NCBI GenBank assembly: GCA_910575775.1
Contig: CAJTEY010000027.1
Span: 1-59,325, forward strand
From: Lachnospiraceae bacterium
GTDB lineage: Bacteria; Bacillota; Clostridia; Lachnospirales; Lachnospiraceae
Direction of reading: 5' to 3'
DNA: 59,325 nt
Every line of letters begins with the position of its first letter. Position 1 is the first letter of the stretch. Below, in pieces: positions 45,282 through 55,113 of this stretch. The notes under the pieces were generated by a model. The model worked only from the letters and a program-made list of their open reading frames with translations. It searched no databases and had not been told where the DNA came from. The position numbers and the translations under genes are program-made.

Positions 45282-45764
45282 CTACGCCGTCATGAACATC
45301 TCATATGCGCTGATCGCCTGCTGCATGCGGAAGCTGCTGACGTCATTTCCCTGAGTGCTTCCGTCAAATGCCGCTGTCTGCATATTTTGCACAGTCTCCA
45401 CAGCTTCTCTCTCAAGCTGTACGCCCTGATCTGCCTGCTCCCTGTCAAATTTTACTGTCGCGCTCTGCGTCTGCCCGGTCTCCTGCAATACAGCACTCTC
45501 ACTCTGCGCCTCTTCCGCCGGCTTCATCACTCTCGCCGCAGTGCTTCTGCCTCTCTGCATCTGCATCTCCAGCATATCCTGGAAATTCAAGGTCTGACCC
45601 TTCTTTAAAGGATTCTCGTTTTCTGCCTCTGCGAGACCACTGAAATCGGTCTTTTTGTCCAGCACATTGTCCGAAATTCTGGACAGCTTGTTCATGCTGC
45701 CCGGGCCAATGGCATTTACATTGTATACATAAGGCTGAAAACTGACTGCTCCGATCATCATCAT
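45282..45764 (-). CDS. Conserved lachnospiral protein of unknown function
   Basis: A 160-aa hydrophilic, glutamine-rich protein without helix-spanning segments. It begins MMMIGAVSFQPYVYNVNAIG and continues with NKLSRISDNVLDKKTDFSG and LNFQDMLEMQMQRG. I recall similar short proteins only in Lachnospiraceae and know no function. The even spread of Gln and Met and the ending RMQQAISAYEMFMTA give an amphipathic look like flagellar or secretion accessory proteins, but this is speculation. GAGGGAATG precedes the start. Confidence 0.6.
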   Translation of the reverse strand: MMMIGAVSFQPYVYNVNAIGPGSMNKLSRISDNVLDKKTDFSGLAEAENENPLKKGQTLNFQDMLEMQMQRGRSTAARVMKPAEEAQSESAVLQETGQTQSATVKFDREQADQGVQLEREAVETVQNMQTAAFDGSTQGNDVSSFRMQQAISAYEMFMTA

Positions 45765-45934
45765 TCATTCCCTCTTTGCCGATACCATTTTCGTTTCATC
45801 ACATCCGGGATCGCTCCCGCTTCCTAAGACTTATCATAAAACTTCTTGCACAAATATACAAGCCCGAATTTACAAAATTCACACCATCTGACTGCCAAAA
45901 ACTTCCGGCTTCACAACCATAGCACATACGGGCA

Positions 45935-46528
45935 TCACCGTTCCCGGTTCACAATCTCCACATCCACAGCCTCCATCTCCTGCCTCAGAATTTTGGCGTT
46001 CTTTTGCATTCTCGAGACAATCCAGACATTGGAAATTCCATCATAAATAAGAAAAAAGCCGATCAGCATGACCACCGTATCAATAGCCGCAAAAGGTCTG
46101 CATACCAGCAGCACACCGAATCCTACTGTCAGCACGCCCAAAATGAGTGCCACCCACCATTTTTCATACTTATCCCGCCAGAGCTCGGCTGCCTGCTGCA
46201 AATTATGTAAACCATGTATGGCAATTACAATGCCGACAATAATCGGAATAATTGCCATCACTTTATCCGGCTTTATCACAATCCAGACACCAACTACTGC
46301 CAGCACGATACCGAAAATCAGACTGGCCTGTGAATACAGACCGCCATCCCTTGCGGTAAAGTAGTCTGCCATCCGCATAATGCCAGACACGATCAGCACC
46401 GCACCGACAGCCGTGCACACGATGCGCATGGACAGTCCCGGCCGGAACACGAGTACCAGACCGAGAATCACGCACAAGGCGGACGAGATTATCACATTCG
46501 TCTTGATCTTTTTCAGTAAACCTTCCAT
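45935..46528 (-). CDS. DUF308/HdeD family membrane protein
   Basis: A 197-aa protein with six membrane helices in three pairs, as in HdeD (SALCVILGLVLVFRPG; FGIVLAVVGVWIVIKPD; LILGVLTVGFGVLLVCRP). Each pair ends in a similar RPG/KPD/RPF turn, showing the internal threefold repeat of the family. Function is unclear; HdeD affects acid resistance in E. coli. Its ATG overlaps the TGA of the VanZ gene (TGATG), supporting this start and coupled translation. Confidence 0.82.
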   Translation of the reverse strand: MEGLLKKIKTNVIISSALCVILGLVLVFRPGLSMRIVCTAVGAVLIVSGIMRMADYFTARDGGLYSQASLIFGIVLAVVGVWIVIKPDKVMAIIPIIVGIVIAIHGLHNLQQAAELWRDKYEKWWVALILGVLTVGFGVLLVCRPFAAIDTVVMLIGFFLIYDGISNVWIVSRMQKNAKILRQEMEAVDVEIVNRER

Positions 46529-47001
46529 CACAAACACCCCTTTCTCTTCCTCTTCCACCACTGCACCAGACGATACACGCCAAAACCGAGAGAGGCACCC
46601 AGGCAGTTTAACAGAATATCATCCACATCAAAAGCGCCAAAGGCGCTGAAAAGCTGAAACATCTCAATTCCTAAAACGAACACAAAGGCGTTTAAGAGCA
46701 TCACAAAAAAATGCTCCCCTTCCCTTGCCACATAGGGAAAGAGAAATCCGAAGGGCACAAACACAAGCAGATTGCCCGCCAGATTCTCCACACTGTTCAG
46801 TTTATAGGAGTAGTCTATATACATTTTTATTGTTTTCAAAGGCGTGAAATTCGCCGTGCCCAATCCCTCAAATATGACGCCTCTGCGCCAGGAAGCTGCA
46901 ATTCTCAGAAGCTCCTCATAGGGATATTTGAAGATGATAACCTTAATGACAACCAAAATGTAAATAGCAAAAAAGAGTTTCCATCCGTTTCTTTTTTGCA
47001 C
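46528..47001 (-). CDS. VanZ family protein
   Basis: A 157-aa membrane protein with four helices and the VanZ core NLLVFVPFGFLFPYV and GIEMFQLFSAFGAFDVDDILLNCLGASLGF. VanZ proteins confer low-level teicoplanin resistance in some hosts, but most chromosomal members have no known role. It starts with GTG, with GGGAG 8 bp upstream. It is co-transcribed with the DUF308 gene after it and lies 18 bp after the AI-2E gene. Confidence 0.85.
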   Translation of the reverse strand: MQKRNGWKLFFAIYILVVIKVIIFKYPYEELLRIAASWRRGVIFEGLGTANFTPLKTIKMYIDYSYKLNSVENLAGNLLVFVPFGFLFPYVAREGEHFFVMLLNAFVFVLGIEMFQLFSAFGAFDVDDILLNCLGASLGFGVYRLVQWWKRKRKGCL

Positions 47002-47019
47002 ACATGTTCTCCCTAATGT

Positions 47020-48321
47020 CTACTTACCATTTGACTTTTTCTTATCTTTCAGCTTTTTGATAATAAGCGGCTCCTCCAGCCTGATCTGAGAGGCCTCATA
47101 AAACTGCTCCCTTGCCGCTTTTTCCTCCTGTGTCTTCTGTCTGTAACTATCTTTTGTCTCCCGCTCGTACTCCTCCACAACCGCCATATCGTCGGGACGG
47201 ATCCTGCGGAAATGGTTAAAACCCGCCACCAGAATCCGCAGGCTCTGTCTGGTCGTGTCAAATGCGCCCTCCTCATAAAGATTGACGAGAATAATACCGA
47301 TCGGCACTGCCAGAATCATCCCCAGCACACCCGCCACGCGGTATCCGATATAGAGCAGGAACAAAGTCGGTATGGCATCCATGCCGATAGAGTCCCCCAC
47401 AATTTTCGGCTGAATCACCTGCCGCACAAGCTGGCCGATCAGCCAGATGGCAATCAGACCAAACATCATCCTGTAATTTTCCGACAGCAGCTCTATGACT
47501 GCCCACGGAACCATCACCGTCCCCGTCCCAAATACCGGGAGGAAATCCAAAACAGCGATTCCGAAAGCCACCAGAAAGGCATAATCCACACCCAGAATCA
47601 TCAGCCCGATCACAAGAAGAATATAAATCCAGCACTCAATTTTAAACTGCGCCTTAAAATATCCCCCCACTGCGTTTCGGAAGCTTCTGCGGATCAGATC
47701 CAGGTAATGCCGCACCGAGGCCGGAATAAATTTTTCCGCCGCTGCCGCCATATATCCCTTATCCGCCACAAAAAAGTAGGCGGAGAGCAGACACATCACC
47801 ACGGCGAGAAAAATATCCGGGATCTGCTTCGCCGCATTTCCCACCGCCTCAAAAGAGGGCAGCTCCATTTTTCCCGTCATGCTGCTCATATAATTTCCCA
47901 TTTCCAGAATGATATGATCTATCGTAGACTGCATATCCGCCGGCATCCTGTCATAGACGCCCTGCAGGTTTGCTCCCACCTTATTAAACTCAGCCAGAAT
48001 GGTGTTCCAGATGTCCGGCAGCTCATTGATAAAGGTAACGCCCTCCCTGACCAGTTTGACAATCAGCAGATAAACCAGAAGCACCACCACGGCAAGCACA
48101 GCCACAATCACCACCGCCGACATGGCCTTTCTCCTGACCTTCAGTTTCTCCTCGAAAAACCGCACCACCGGGGACGCGATCAGCGAGATCAGCCAGCCCA
48201 GAATAAACGGCATAAAAAACCAGATACATCTGGGGAGAAGAAAAATACAAATAAGCACTGCCACAAGCGCAGCAAACAGATTCATGGTCACTTTCAGATA
48301 AATTTTCAAAGCTCTTCTCAT
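47020..48321 (-). CDS. AI-2E family transporter
   Basis: Membrane protein of about 433 aa with eight predicted helices, of the family named after TqsA/YdiK; members export small molecules or exchange ions. Typical segments: MPFILGWLISLIASPVVRF near the N-terminus, and DFLPVFGTGTVMVPWAV and LVRQVIQPKIVGDSIGM in the second half. A basic/acidic C-terminal tail of about 60 residues follows. The start at 48321 (MRRALKIYLK) follows GGAGGAG. It lies 41 bp after engB. Confidence 0.87.
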   Translation of the reverse strand: MRRALKIYLKVTMNLFAALVAVLICIFLLPRCIWFFMPFILGWLISLIASPVVRFFEEKLKVRRKAMSAVVIVAVLAVVVLLVYLLIVKLVREGVTFINELPDIWNTILAEFNKVGANLQGVYDRMPADMQSTIDHIILEMGNYMSSMTGKMELPSFEAVGNAAKQIPDIFLAVVMCLLSAYFFVADKGYMAAAAEKFIPASVRHYLDLIRRSFRNAVGGYFKAQFKIECWIYILLVIGLMILGVDYAFLVAFGIAVLDFLPVFGTGTVMVPWAVIELLSENYRMMFGLIAIWLIGQLVRQVIQPKIVGDSIGMDAIPTLFLLYIGYRVAGVLGMILAVPIGIILVNLYEEGAFDTTRQSLRILVAGFNHFRRIRPDDMAVVEEYERETKDSYRQKTQEEKAAREQFYEASQIRLEEPLIIKKLKDKKKSNGK

Positions 48322-48362
48322 AGGCTCTCCTCCGGGCCGTGTTCCCTGCAATCCCGTGTCCT

Positions 48363-48959
48363 TTATGGTGTCGTGTTCCCCACCATCCCATCCAACAGCT
48401 CGTATATCTCTTCCCTACCCTGCTTATTTAGGGAAGAATAAGGTATGACAATCGTGTCATCTACTACGTCAAGTGTGTCACAAATAAGCTTTAACTGCTT
48501 TGCCACCTGGCTTCGCTTGATTTTATCCAGTTTCGTAGCAATGATAACCGGCTGGTAGCCTCTGTCCAGAATCCAGTCATACATGATTCTGTCATTCTCG
48601 GATGGTGCATGTCTGATGTCCACCAGAAGAAATACTGTGCGAATCTGCTTTGACTGATGCAGATAATCCTCAATCAGCTTTCCCCACTGCGCCTTCACTT
48701 TTTCATTGGCGGTAGCATAACCGTAACCGGGCAGATCCACAAAATACATTTCGTTATTGATATTGTAATAATTGATGGTCTGTGTCTTTCCCGGTGAAGA
48801 ACTTGTGCGGGCCAGCGCTTTGCGGTTCATCAGACCGTTAATCAGAGAAGACTTCCCCACGTTGCTCTTTCCCGCAAAAGCAAACTCCGGCAGGCTGTTT
48901 TGAGGAAGCGTGCTGGTAACGCCGCACACAGTCTCCAGATTTACATTTTTAATCACCAT
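48363..48959 (-). CDS. engB: Ribosome biogenesis GTPase EngB (YihA/YsxC)
   Basis: A 198-aa cytoplasmic GTPase needed for assembly of the large ribosomal subunit. G1 is AGKSNVGKSS, G2 lies in SSPGKTQTIN, G3 is DLPGYG, G4 is TKLDK and G5 is PYSSL. The length is standard. It follows lon by 66 bp with AGGAGAAAAGG at its start; lon-engB is a common Firmicute pair. Confidence 0.95.
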   Translation of the reverse strand: MVIKNVNLETVCGVTSTLPQNSLPEFAFAGKSNVGKSSLINGLMNRKALARTSSSPGKTQTINYYNINNEMYFVDLPGYGYATANEKVKAQWGKLIEDYLHQSKQIRTVFLLVDIRHAPSENDRIMYDWILDRGYQPVIIATKLDKIKRSQVAKQLKLICDTLDVVDDTIVIPYSSLNKQGREEIYELLDGMVGNTTP

Positions 48960-49025
48960 TAGTCCTTTTCTCCTCTATCCTGGTACAGTCTCATATCATA
49001 CACACAGGCGCCCTGAGCATTTTCC

Positions 49026-51425
49026 TCATTTGACAGGCCCCGGCTTCTGCATGAGTAACGCACGGCTGGTCACTTCCTCCATCGTCTCCACAAAAAGAAT
49101 CTCCAGCCCTTCTTTGATTTCTTCCGAGATCTCCTCGATATCTTTCTCGTTTTCTTTCGGCACGAGGACGGTTTTCACCTCCGCCATCTTCGCGGCCAGT
49201 ATCTTTTCCTTCAATCCGCCGATGGGGAGTACCCGGCCCCGCAGAGTGACTTCCCCGGTCATTGCCAGATCCGCCCTCACAGGCATATGGGTCACAGCCG
49301 ACAGAAGCGCCGTCGCCATGGTGATTCCTGCGGAGGGGCCGTCCTTGGGCACCGCTCCCTCTGGAATATGGATATGAAAATCTTTCTTCTTATAGAAGTT
49401 TTCCGCCACTTTGTACGTTCCGCTGACAGAGCGCACATAACTCAACGCCGTCCGCGCGGATTCTTTCATCACATCCCCCATCTGACCAGTCAAGTCAATC
49501 TTGCCTTCCCCAGGCATGACATTGACCTCAATCTGGAGGGTATCCCCGCCCACGCTGGTCCATGCAAGGCCTCTCACGATACCGACCTCCGGCTTTTCGT
49601 TGATTTTATCCTGTCTGTATTTGGGCTTGCCAAGATAGTGTTCCAGCTTTTCGGGTGATACATTAACTTCTTCAGTCAATTTCTGTTTCCGGCGCGCAAC
49701 GATGGCTCTTGCCTCCTTCCGGCAGACAGCGCCGATCTGACGTTCCAGTCCCCTGACTCCCGCCTCTCTCGTGTAAAACCGCACGATATCGCGGATCGCC
49801 TCATCGTAGAAAACAAGCTCACCCTTCTTAATCCCATTCTTTTGAAACGCTTTCTTCACCAGATGCTCTTTGGCGATATGAAACTTTTCATTGGCGGTGT
49901 AGCTGTTCACCTCTATGATCTCCATCCGATCAAGAAGGGGACGCGGTATGCCTTCACGGCTGTTGGCCGTGGCGATAAAGAACACCTCCGACAAGTCAAT
50001 GGGAATCTCCACATAATGATCCCGGAACGCATAGTTCTGCTCTCCGTCCAGCACCTCCAGCAGTGCGGAAGCCGGATCTCCCTTGTAATCGCTTCCCAGC
50101 TTGTCAATCTCGTCCAGAAGCATCAGCGGATTTTTGACACCCGCCTGCTTTATGGCCGCCACAACGCGCCCGGGCATGGCGCCCACATAAGTTTTGCGGT
50201 GGCCTCTGATCTCCGCCTCATCGCGCACGCCTCCGAGACAGATCCTCACATACTTCCTCCCCAGCGCCTCGGCCACACTCTTTGCCACGGAAGTCTTGCC
50301 CGTACCCGGAGGCCCCACCAGACAAATGATCTGGCTCCCCGCTTTGCCGGTCAACATCCTGACAGCCAGAAATTCCAGCATCCGTTCCTTCACCTTCTCC
50401 AGACCGTAATGCTGGTCGTTTAATATCTTCTCCGCTCCGTCCAGATCCTTGCTGTCCCGGGATGCCTTATCCCATGGAAGCTCCAGAAGCGTCTCGATAT
50501 AGGCCCGTTCCACCGCACTCTCTGAACCGCTGCCAGCCACATTTTTATAGCGTTTAATCTCCTTGCGGATTTTTTCTTTGACCTCCGGCGCTGCCTTCAG
50601 CTTTTCCGCCTCCGCCAAAAACTGATCCACATCGGAGTCAATGTTGTTTTCTCCCAGCTCCTGCTTGATATAATGCATCTGTTCCCGCAGAATATAATCC
50701 CGCTGATTCTTATCAATCCGCTGCCTGATATCTTTGGCCAGATCATTCTTGATACGGATAACCTCCACCTCTCTGGTAAGTATCCCTGTCAGAATCGAAA
50801 ACCGCTCCCGCACAGATATCGCGCCCAGAATTTTCTGCTTATCGCTCACCGTCAGCGGCATATTGATGGTAATGCTGTCTAAGAGCTTTCCAAGATCCAT
50901 TCCCTCTTCGATCTGATCCTGCACCGCCTTCCCCACTTTGGGAAAACAGGCGCTATACGCCTCCAGCGTTTCCTTGACCGTTCTGGTCATAGCCTCGGCC
51001 GTTATCTCATCCATATCCGCCCGGTCATCCCGCTCGTATGACACCTGCGTCATTATTCCGCTTTCTGTCTCAGAAAGGCCATGAACGCGCGCTCGGGACA
51101 CGCCTTCCACCAGCACACGAAGAACATGCTCGGGAAGTTTACTGACCTGTCTGATCAATACAACGGTTCCCACATCATAGATATCTTCCATGCCCGGCTC
51201 TTCTTTGCCCGGATCTTTCTGGGTGACTACAAGAAGCCTCTGATCCCCCAGCATAGCCTGTTCCACGGAGGCCATGGACGCCTTCCGGCTGAGATCAAAG
51301 TGAATCACCATTCCCGGCAGGATCGTAAGTCCTCTGAGAGTCACCGCAGGAAGGGTATCCTCCCGCAGAAGGGAAAGCGCGTCCATGTTTCCCTTCCCGC
51401 TTTCCAGTTGATTCCAGTTATCCAT
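49026..51425 (-). CDS. lon: ATP-dependent protease Lon
   Basis: Cytoplasmic AAA+ serine protease of about 799 aa degrading damaged and regulatory proteins. N-terminal substrate-binding domain (TLPAVTLRGLTILPGMVIHFD), Walker A VGPPGTGKT (near 370), Walker B MLLDEIDKL, and the C-terminal protease domain with catalytic Ser in PKDGPSAGITM (near 700) and the Lys in GGLKEKILAA. The start at 51425 (MDNWNQLESGK) follows AGAGGG; an upstream extension is possible but unsupported. It sits with clpX, clpP and tig. Confidence 0.95.
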   Translation of the reverse strand: MDNWNQLESGKGNMDALSLLREDTLPAVTLRGLTILPGMVIHFDLSRKASMASVEQAMLGDQRLLVVTQKDPGKEEPGMEDIYDVGTVVLIRQVSKLPEHVLRVLVEGVSRARVHGLSETESGIMTQVSYERDDRADMDEITAEAMTRTVKETLEAYSACFPKVGKAVQDQIEEGMDLGKLLDSITINMPLTVSDKQKILGAISVRERFSILTGILTREVEVIRIKNDLAKDIRQRIDKNQRDYILREQMHYIKQELGENNIDSDVDQFLAEAEKLKAAPEVKEKIRKEIKRYKNVAGSGSESAVERAYIETLLELPWDKASRDSKDLDGAEKILNDQHYGLEKVKERMLEFLAVRMLTGKAGSQIICLVGPPGTGKTSVAKSVAEALGRKYVRICLGGVRDEAEIRGHRKTYVGAMPGRVVAAIKQAGVKNPLMLLDEIDKLGSDYKGDPASALLEVLDGEQNYAFRDHYVEIPIDLSEVFFIATANSREGIPRPLLDRMEIIEVNSYTANEKFHIAKEHLVKKAFQKNGIKKGELVFYDEAIRDIVRFYTREAGVRGLERQIGAVCRKEARAIVARRKQKLTEEVNVSPEKLEHYLGKPKYRQDKINEKPEVGIVRGLAWTSVGGDTLQIEVNVMPGEGKIDLTGQMGDVMKESARTALSYVRSVSGTYKVAENFYKKKDFHIHIPEGAVPKDGPSAGITMATALLSAVTHMPVRADLAMTGEVTLRGRVLPIGGLKEKILAAKMAEVKTVLVPKENEKDIEEISEEIKEGLEILFVETMEEVTSRALLMQKPGPVK

Positions 51426-51516
51426 AAAATTATCCCTCTGCTTGTCAAAAACCAAACCCAAACGGGCTTGATTTCTGGTTTCACGCTATCACAATTTCCT
51501 ATCGAGTCAGAAACGC

Positions 51517-51598
51517 CGCCAAAATTTTGGCGACGCTTATCTGTTTCAGCTCATCCGACCGGGGCTGCGAAGCAGTCCTCGCGATTGAGCCTGCTCAA
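51517..51598. repeat. Palindromes in the clpX-lon gap
   Basis: CGCCAAAATTTTGGCG (51517-51532) is a perfect 16-bp palindrome, and ATTGAGC-CT-GCTCAAT (51583-51598) a second one. Neither has a T-run. They may slow read-through or be a regulator site for lon. Confidence 0.4.
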
Positions 51599-51602
51599 TC
51601 TG

Positions 51603-52862
51603 TTATTTTGCCTGCAACAATCTGTCGCGGTATCTGACAAGCGGTTTCTCCTCGCCGTCCACCGCCTTTTTCGTAAGAATGCATTCTGCGATACTGTCGT
51701 CCGAAGGGATTTCGTACATCACATCCATCATCACTTTCTCCACGATAGACCGCAGTCCTCTCGCTCCTGTCTTCCTGTCATGGGCGAGTTTCGCGATTTC
51801 AACCACCGCATCGTCCTCCACAGAAAGCTTCACCTCATCGAATGCAAAAAGCTTCTTATACTGCTTGATCAGCGCATTCTTCGGCTCCTTCAAAATGCGA
51901 ACCAGCGCCTCCTGATCCAGTCCGTCCAGCGCCACCGTCACCGGCACACGGCCGATAAACTCAGGGATCAGACCGAACTTCATAAGATCCTGCGGCGTTA
52001 CCTCCTTTAAGATCGCGCCGATCTCCTTACCGCTCTTCTCCGCCACCTGCGCGTTAAATCCGATAGAATGCCGATCCAGACGCTCCTCCACGATCTTGTC
52101 GAGTCCGTCAAAGGCGCCTCCACAGATAAAGAGAATATTCGACGTGTCAATCTGCAAAAGCTCCTGATGCGGGTGCTTTCTGCCTCCCTGCGGCGGCACG
52201 CTGGCCACCGTTCCCTCGATGATCTTTAAAAGCGCCTGCTGGACGCCCTCACCCGATACATCTCTGGTAATAGACACGTTTTCCCCTTTTTTCGTGATCT
52301 TATCAATTTCATCAATATAGACAATACCGTACTGGGCACGGTCAATATCGTAATCTGCCGCCTGGATCAGCTTGAGCAGGATGTTTTCCACATCCTCACC
52401 GACATATCCGGCTTCCGTCAGAGTCGTCGCGTCCGCAATCGCAAAGGGCACGTTTATGATCTTTGCCAGCGTCTGCGCCAGATACGTCTTGCCGGAACCT
52501 GTAGGACCAACCATAATGATATTACTCTTCTGAAGCTCCACCTCATCGTCATCGTCCTTAGGCGCCATGACCCTCTTATAGTGATTGTACACAGAAACCG
52601 CCATCACTTTTTTGGCTTCTTCCTGTCCGATCACATACTCGTCAAGGAATGTCTTAATCTCCACCGGCTTCAGGAGATTGATCTCCATCTCCTCCGCTTC
52701 CGCCTCGTCCTCGTATTCCTCTTCTATGATATCCGCGCAGATGTCCACGCACTCATCACAGATATAGACGCCGCCGGGGCCGGCAATCATCTTCTTGACC
52801 TGATCCTGCGTCTTATTACAAAAAGAACACCTTACTTTTTCCTCAGAAATCTTTCCTGCCAT
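51603..52862 (-). CDS. clpX: ClpX, ATPase subunit of the Clp protease
   Basis: A 419-aa unfoldase that feeds substrates into ClpP. The N-terminal zinc domain is CSFC...CDEC (four Cys, residues about 12-40). Walker A is VGPTGSGKT, the pore loop GYVGEDVEN, Walker [11 protein letters not shown], and the ClpP-docking loop RHSIGF. I choose the start at 52862 ([12 protein letters not shown]) because GAGG lies 7 bp upstream and it matches relatives; upstream in-frame codons are not needed. The gene lies 165 bp after clpP. Confidence 0.96.
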   Translation of the reverse strand: MAGKISEEKVRCSFCNKTQDQVKKMIAGPGGVYICDECVDICADIIEEEYEDEAEAEEMEINLLKPVEIKTFLDEYVIGQEEAKKVMAVSVYNHYKRVMAPKDDDDEVELQKSNIIMVGPTGSGKTYLAQTLAKIINVPFAIADATTLTEAGYVGEDVENILLKLIQAADYDIDRAQYGIVYIDEIDKITKKGENVSITRDVSGEGVQQALLKIIEGTVASVPPQGGRKHPHQELLQIDTSNILFICGGAFDGLDKIVEERLDRHSIGFNAQVAEKSGKEIGAILKEVTPQDLMKFGLIPEFIGRVPVTVALDGLDQEALVRILKEPKNALIKQYKKLFAFDEVKLSVEDDAVVEIAKLAHDRKTGARGLRSIVEKVMMDVMYEIPSDDSIAECILTKKAVDGEEKPLVRYRDRLLQAK

Positions 52863-53027
52863 TTTAGTCCTCATTCCGGAGCATTTATGCGACAGCTGCG
52901 GCACAAATCTTACCTTGGTGTCTGCCGTCAAAACATATTTGTGATGCTCCTTCACAAATTGCCGATTGAAAAACGAGTGCATCGGCACCCCTTTTCAATC
53001 TAATTATTCCCCGCACCACTAAAAATC

Positions 53028-53630
53028 CTACGGCTGCCCCTCTGTGCTGGCATGACTGGTGATAATGCGGTCAATCAGTCCATAAGCAAGCGCTTCTTCC
53101 GCACTCTTCCAGTTATCTCTTTCCGTGTCTGCCATGATCACTTCAAAATCCTGCCCCGTATTCTGCGCCATGATTCTGGCCATCTTTTCTTTCGTTGCCA
53201 GGATATGTCTAGCCGTGATCTCAATCTCGGTGGCCTGTCCCTGTGCACCGCCCGCCGGCTGATGAATCATGATCTCCGCATTGGGCAGAGCCATTCTCTT
53301 GCCCTTCGTGCCGCCGGCCAGAAGGAACGCGCCCATGCTCGCCGCCATGCCGATGCAGACGGTAGATACATCGCATTTGATAAACTGCATCGTGTCGTAA
53401 ATTGCCATCCCCGCTGTAATCACACCGCCGGGGCTGTTAATATAAAGGTTGATATCTTTTTCCGGGTCCTCAGACTCCAGAAAAAGGAGCTGCGCCACGA
53501 TCACGCTGGCGCTCGCGTCGTTTACTTCCTCGCCAAGAAAGATGATTCTCTCTTTTAAAAGCCTGGAATAAATATCGTAGGAACGTTCGCCCTTAGATGT
53601 CTGTTCAATGACATAAGGTATCAAAGCCAT
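53028..53630 (-). CDS. clpP: ATP-dependent Clp protease proteolytic subunit
   Basis: A 200-aa serine peptidase forming the tetradecameric chamber. Catalytic triad: Ser in [11 protein letters not shown], His in [10 protein letters not shown] and Asp in MADTERDNW. The [18 protein letters not shown] segment is classic. It starts 28 bp after tig, with GGAGGTG at its ATG, and precedes clpX. Confidence 0.97.
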   Translation of the reverse strand: MALIPYVIEQTSKGERSYDIYSRLLKERIIFLGEEVNDASASVIVAQLLFLESEDPEKDINLYINSPGGVITAGMAIYDTMQFIKCDVSTVCIGMAASMGAFLLAGGTKGKRMALPNAEIMIHQPAGGAQGQATEIEITARHILATKEKMARIMAQNTGQDFEVIMADTERDNWKSAEEALAYGLIDRIITSHASTEGQP

Positions 53631-53658
53631 GTATTACACCTCCGTTAGCCCAAATAGC

Positions 53659-54954
53659 TTATTTTGCCTTGCTCTCCTTGGCATTCTCCGCAATGAACTC
53701 AGCCGCTTTTCTGACAGCCAGATCCTGCATAATGCCCTTCTTCTCACGCTCTCCCATAAGGTCTCTGACCTTATCCACTTCCATCTGATAGACTTCAGCC
53801 ATGGTCTTTAACTCGTCCTCGTACTCTTCTTCGGTAGGCTCCAGTTTTTCTGCTTTCGCCACAGCCTCAAGCACAAGCCTGGAGCGGATTCTCTCCTCCG
53901 CCTGCGGTTTCACCTGCTCTACCATCTGCTGGTAGTTCGTGCCGGTAAACTGGAGATACTGCTCCATCGAAAGCCCCTGCATGGTGATCCGCTGTGCAAA
54001 CTCATCCACCATCTGTTTCTGCTGGGTCTCGATCATCGCATCAGGAATCTCCATCTCAGAAGCGTCCACTGCTGCCTTCACTGCAGCATCTTCCTTCGCT
54101 CTCTTTGCATCCTTGATCTTCTGTTCTTCCAGATTTTTCTTCACATCCTCGCGGTACTCCGCAAGCGTTTCAAACTCGGAAATGTCACTTGCAAACTCAT
54201 CGTTCAATTCGGGAAGTTCTCTCTCCTTGATCTCCTTCACCGTACATTTGAAGACTGCCTCTTTGCCCTGCAGATGCTCAGCCTGGTAATCCTCCGGGAA
54301 GGTAACCTTCACTTCCGTCTCCTCGCCGATCTTTGCACCTACAAGCTGCTCCTCGAAGCCCGGAATGAAAGCGCCAGAACCGATGGTTAAGGGATAGTTT
54401 TCTCCCTTTCCGCCCTCAAAAGCCTCTCCGTCCACAAAACCTTCAAAATCAAGTGTGGTCATATCGCCGTCCTTCACGGGGCGGTCTTCCACCGTGATAT
54501 TTCTTGCGTTGTTCTCCCGCTCTTTTTCAAGCTGCGCGTCAACCTCTTCATCTGTCACTGCGGTATCAACCTTATCCACTTTTACGCCCTTGTACTTGCC
54601 AAGCTTCACCTCCGGCTTAAGCGCAACCGTAGCCGTGAAAACAAAAGGCTTCCCGGCCTCGATCTGGGTCACTTCGATCTGGGGAGAGGAAACGATTTCC
54701 TCCTCACACTCCTCCAGTGCCTTATCATATGCATCGGGAATCAGTATATTCGCTGCCTCCTCGAAAAAGACCTCTTTGCCGTACATCTTCTCAACCATCT
54801 GCCGGGGCACCTTGCCCTTGCGAAAACCAGGGATGCTGATCTGCTTCTTCTGTTTCTGATAAGCCTTCTCGATGGCCTTCTCAAATTCCTCGACGCCGGT
54901 CTCGATTGTCAGCTTCGCCATGTTCTTCTCTAATTTTTCCACCTGTAAACTCAT
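53659..54954 (-). CDS. tig: Trigger factor
   Basis: A 431-aa ribosome-bound chaperone with prolyl isomerase activity that meets nascent chains at the exit tunnel. Ribosome-binding signature GFRKGKVP at about 43-50; FKBP-type domain around 150-240 (DGDMTTLDFEGFVDGEAFEGG, FIPGFEEQLVGAKIGEE); long helical C-terminal domain. GAAGGAGG precedes the ATG. First gene of the tig-clpP-clpX-lon cluster, with an extended -10 promoter upstream. Confidence 0.96.
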   Translation of the reverse strand: MSLQVEKLEKNMAKLTIETGVEEFEKAIEKAYQKQKKQISIPGFRKGKVPRQMVEKMYGKEVFFEEAANILIPDAYDKALEECEEEIVSSPQIEVTQIEAGKPFVFTATVALKPEVKLGKYKGVKVDKVDTAVTDEEVDAQLEKERENNARNITVEDRPVKDGDMTTLDFEGFVDGEAFEGGKGENYPLTIGSGAFIPGFEEQLVGAKIGEETEVKVTFPEDYQAEHLQGKEAVFKCTVKEIKERELPELNDEFASDISEFETLAEYREDVKKNLEEQKIKDAKRAKEDAAVKAAVDASEMEIPDAMIETQQKQMVDEFAQRITMQGLSMEQYLQFTGTNYQQMVEQVKPQAEERIRSRLVLEAVAKAEKLEPTEEEYEDELKTMAEVYQMEVDKVRDLMGEREKKGIMQDLAVRKAAEFIAENAKESKAK

Positions 54955-55073
54955 GTTATGGGTTCCTCCTTCAATTCCGCTGTCTGCTTTCGTAACTGTT
55001 TCGTACCTGCACAGTCACTTTCTTTTCATCTATCACAATGCCCAAACGGGCTTCCAGCTACAGTCACCCACAC

Positions 55074-55082
55074 ATTATAGCA
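55074..55082 (-). promoter_or_regulatory. Extended -10 promoter of the tig cluster
   Basis: Minus strand: TGC-TATAAT (TATAAT at 55074-55079); the -35 is weak. It lies about 35 bp from the start of the repeat array. Confidence 0.5.
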
Positions 55083-55113
55083 CAGGGTTATTGAAAATGC
55101 CACAATTTTTTCC

